Assembly (NCBI GenBank): GCA_027559495.1 | Contig: JAMXSV010000012.1 | Location: 310,001-374,000 of the forward strand | Direction of reading: 5' to 3' | Length of the DNA: 64,000 bases | Source of the DNA: Aurifilum marmelostoma | Taxonomy: Eukaryota > Ascomycota > Sordariomycetes > Diaporthales > Cryphonectriaceae | Shown: piece by piece, positions 62,328 to 64,000 of the stretch | Numbering within the stretch: position 1 is the first letter of the stretch | How the letters are laid out: every line of letters begins with the position of its first letter | Position numbers and translations under genes: made by a program | The notes under the pieces: model-generated | The model's input: only the letters and a program-made list of their open reading frames with translations | Database searches by the model: none | What the model was told of the DNA's origin: nothing

Positions 62328-63675
62328 ATGTCTGGCCGCAGAAAAGGTCGCAATGACGGCGAGGAGGTCGAGCTCTGGAAAAACACCCAGAACGACATCA
62401 AGTCCGTCATCGCCGACATCAACGCCAGCAATGACAACATCCGCCAGATCGCCGCCCTCGAGAGTCAGATTGCCAGGATCAAGGACTCCAAGAACCCAGC
62501 CGACAGCGTGCGCACCTCAGAGCTGATGCAGCAGCTCGACACCCTGTACAGGGCCGGCGTCAAGATCAACGATGCCACCGTCAAGAGGATGGCCGATATC
62601 TACGAATCCCTAGGCATTGTGAAGGGCATCCAGGCCGCAAAGGAGGAAGACGCCAAACCCTCTATCGGAACAGCTGCCCGCTCTTCAAGCTTTCACGCCG
62701 GCACAGGCCGGAGTTCCAGCCGTGCCGGCAAGCTCGAGAAGGGCCGCGAGCGCGCCCAGAGGGAGAGCCAGCTCTCTCGGGACCAGCGGGAGCGGGAGAG
62801 GGAGCGGGAGAGGGAGCGGGAGAGGGAGCGGGGAGAGAGAAAAGGAGCGCGAGCGCGAGCGCGAGAGGGAGAGGGAGAAGGACAGAGAGAGGGAGAGAGA
62901 GGGCGAGGCGGAGCAGGAGAGGGAACGGGATCGAGATCGGGAGAGAGAAAGGGAGCGCGAGCGGGAGCGCGATCGTGACCGCGACCGCGACCGCGAGCGT
63001 GACGCGGACAGAGAAGGCGACAACAAGGACAGCAAGCAAGATCTATATGACTTCGACGGTGCAACAGACAGTCCCCACCCCAGTCCCATCGGTGGTCACG
63101 CGCGGAAGCTGGCCGGGAGGAACACTGGCCCTGCGAGCGACAGGTCGGGCAACAGGGACAGCGTGCCCCCTCACGGCGGCGACCGCGACCGGGATACACC
63201 GTCCAAAGCCGACAGCGTCGAGCCGCAGGCCCACGGGGTGGTGGGCTCATCGGCCATGCGTGCCAGGGTGGTCTTCTCGGAGAACCAGGATGTGGCGTTC
63301 AAACCCAAGCCGGCGCAGCCCAGCGACACGCAGGACTGGTACCTAGGTAAGGTAAAGAAAGTGATGGGGGACGGCAAGACACGGAGATATCTGGTCAAGG
63401 ACGAGGATCCGGACGTGCCCTCGCCCGCCAGGAAGGAGTACAAGATGAGCGCATCGGCAATGATCCCCATCCCCTCGCCCAGCACCGAGCTACCGAGGCT
63501 CGACAAGGGCAAGATGGTACTAGCGCTCTATCCCGACAGCACCACCTTCTATAAGGCCGAGGTCACGGGGATGGACAGCACGACAGGAAATGTCAGCCTC
63601 CGCTTTGAGGGCGAAGAGCAGTCAGGGACGCAGCAGGTCGTGGAGCGCAGGTTCGTGGTCGACTACCGAGACTGA
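62328..63675 (+). CDS. SGF29: SAGA complex subunit SGF29 (tandem Tudor), with one apparent frame break
   Basis: From MSGRRKGRNDGEE the N-terminal part carries VELWKNTQNDIK and a coiled-coil stretch. A long Arg/Glu repeat tract follows, then the SGF29 tandem Tudor region with VAFKPKP, WYLGKVKKVMGDGKTRRY, VKDEDPD, MVLALYPDSTTFYKAEV and VSLRFEGEE. Sgf29 binds H3K4me2/3 and sits in SAGA and related acetyltransferase complexes. The two halves are in different frames. The switch falls at GGGG (62830-62833), the fourth copy of a 12-bp repeat (AGCGGGAGAGGG) whose other copies have GGG. Removing one G gives 1347 nt (448 residues) and continuous RERERE. ATG 62328 is the most sensible start. Confidence 0.88.
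62791..62840 (+). repeat. 12-bp tandem repeat coding Arg/Glu
   Basis: Three exact copies of AGCGGGAGAGGG (62791-62826) and a fourth, altered one with an extra G. They encode the RERE stretch of SGF29. Confidence 0.85.
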
Positions 63676-64000
63676 TTACCTCGGTGAGTGGTATGGATAG
63701 GGTAGTACTATCCTGATGAAGGGTGGGTGTGGATGATGATGGGCTGGGAGAAGGAGGCAGATTGCTGTCACCTCGACACGAAGTCTGCTGCCCAATCCGA
63801 GTATATTTAGAAGTGTAGTTGGATGTAAGGTTATATACAGGCATGCAGAATCTATTATGCACACACATTATCCTACACGCAGGCGCATACATGTTGGAAT
63901 CTTAAAAAACACATGTATGGGTAAAATATGTCTCATTTCCCTGACGAGGCTGCTCGTTATGCTCGCTATCCTCCAGCCCAGATGGGAGGATCAGATGCTA
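63676..64000. other. 3' flank of SGF29 to window end
   Basis: 325 bp, no gene recognised. Confidence 0.5.

Noticed and set aside
1..64000. CRISPR array, intact transposon, rRNA or biosynthetic gene cluster
   Set aside because: No spaced direct repeats, transposase or reverse transcriptase motifs, rRNA-like sequence or polyketide/peptide synthase domains were seen.

Overview
The window looks like nuclear DNA of a filamentous ascomycete, most likely a Sordariomycete. The genes are split by short GT-AG introns (about 55-190 nt). Gene ends are widely spaced, leaders are pyrimidine-rich, and the products are typical Pezizomycotina proteins (FacB-type zinc cluster factor, Atg2, Nem1, GPI11, secreted GH28 rhamnogalacturonase, DPP V-like peptidase). 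I cannot name the genus from sequence alone. I could model 17 protein genes with exon coordinates. I found no rRNA, convincing tRNA, intact transposon, CRISPR array or secondary-metabolite cluster.

Layout. 0.3-4.0 kb: a divergent pair, an archaeal-type YchF/TGS GTPase (minus) with a 10-nt microexon and a SET-domain methyltransferase (plus). 6.3-9.1 kb: the acetate regulator FacB. 10.5-15.7 kb: Pgc1-like phosphodiesterase, GPI11/PIG-F (minus), GT8 glycosyltransferase. 16.4-22.8 kb: ATG2 (minus). 24.5-28.9 kb: NEM1 and a seven-exon small membrane protein. 29.4-37.4 kb: a minus-strand run of NHP2, rhamnogalacturonase and a cytosolic S9 peptidase. 42.8-45.8 kb: an unnamed coiled-coil protein and a cyclophilin-RRM protein. 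45.8-54.2 kb: a gene-free stretch ahead of a Zn2Cys6 transcription factor (54.2-56.3 kb). 58.6-60.0 kb: phosphomannose isomerase (minus). 62.3-63.7 kb: the SAGA subunit SGF29.

The genes do not form one pathway. Several touch membranes and lipids (Atg2, Nem1, Pgc1, GPI11) and several touch carbon use and wall sugars (FacB, rhamnogalacturonase, phosphomannose isomerase, GT8), but this looks like an ordinary housekeeping neighbourhood.

The clearest oddities are structural. Three otherwise convincing genes (ATG2 twice, the 42.8-kb gene, SGF29) carry single-base frame breaks at or next to G/C-rich tracts, and intergenic C or G runs of 12-14 bases recur. Consensus errors at homopolymers are the simplest explanation, but real mutation cannot be excluded here. 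Other points are tiny exons in three genes, a five-tract G-quadruplex motif upstream of the cyclophilin gene, and possible uORFs ahead of facB. I did not find a clearly new biological system.
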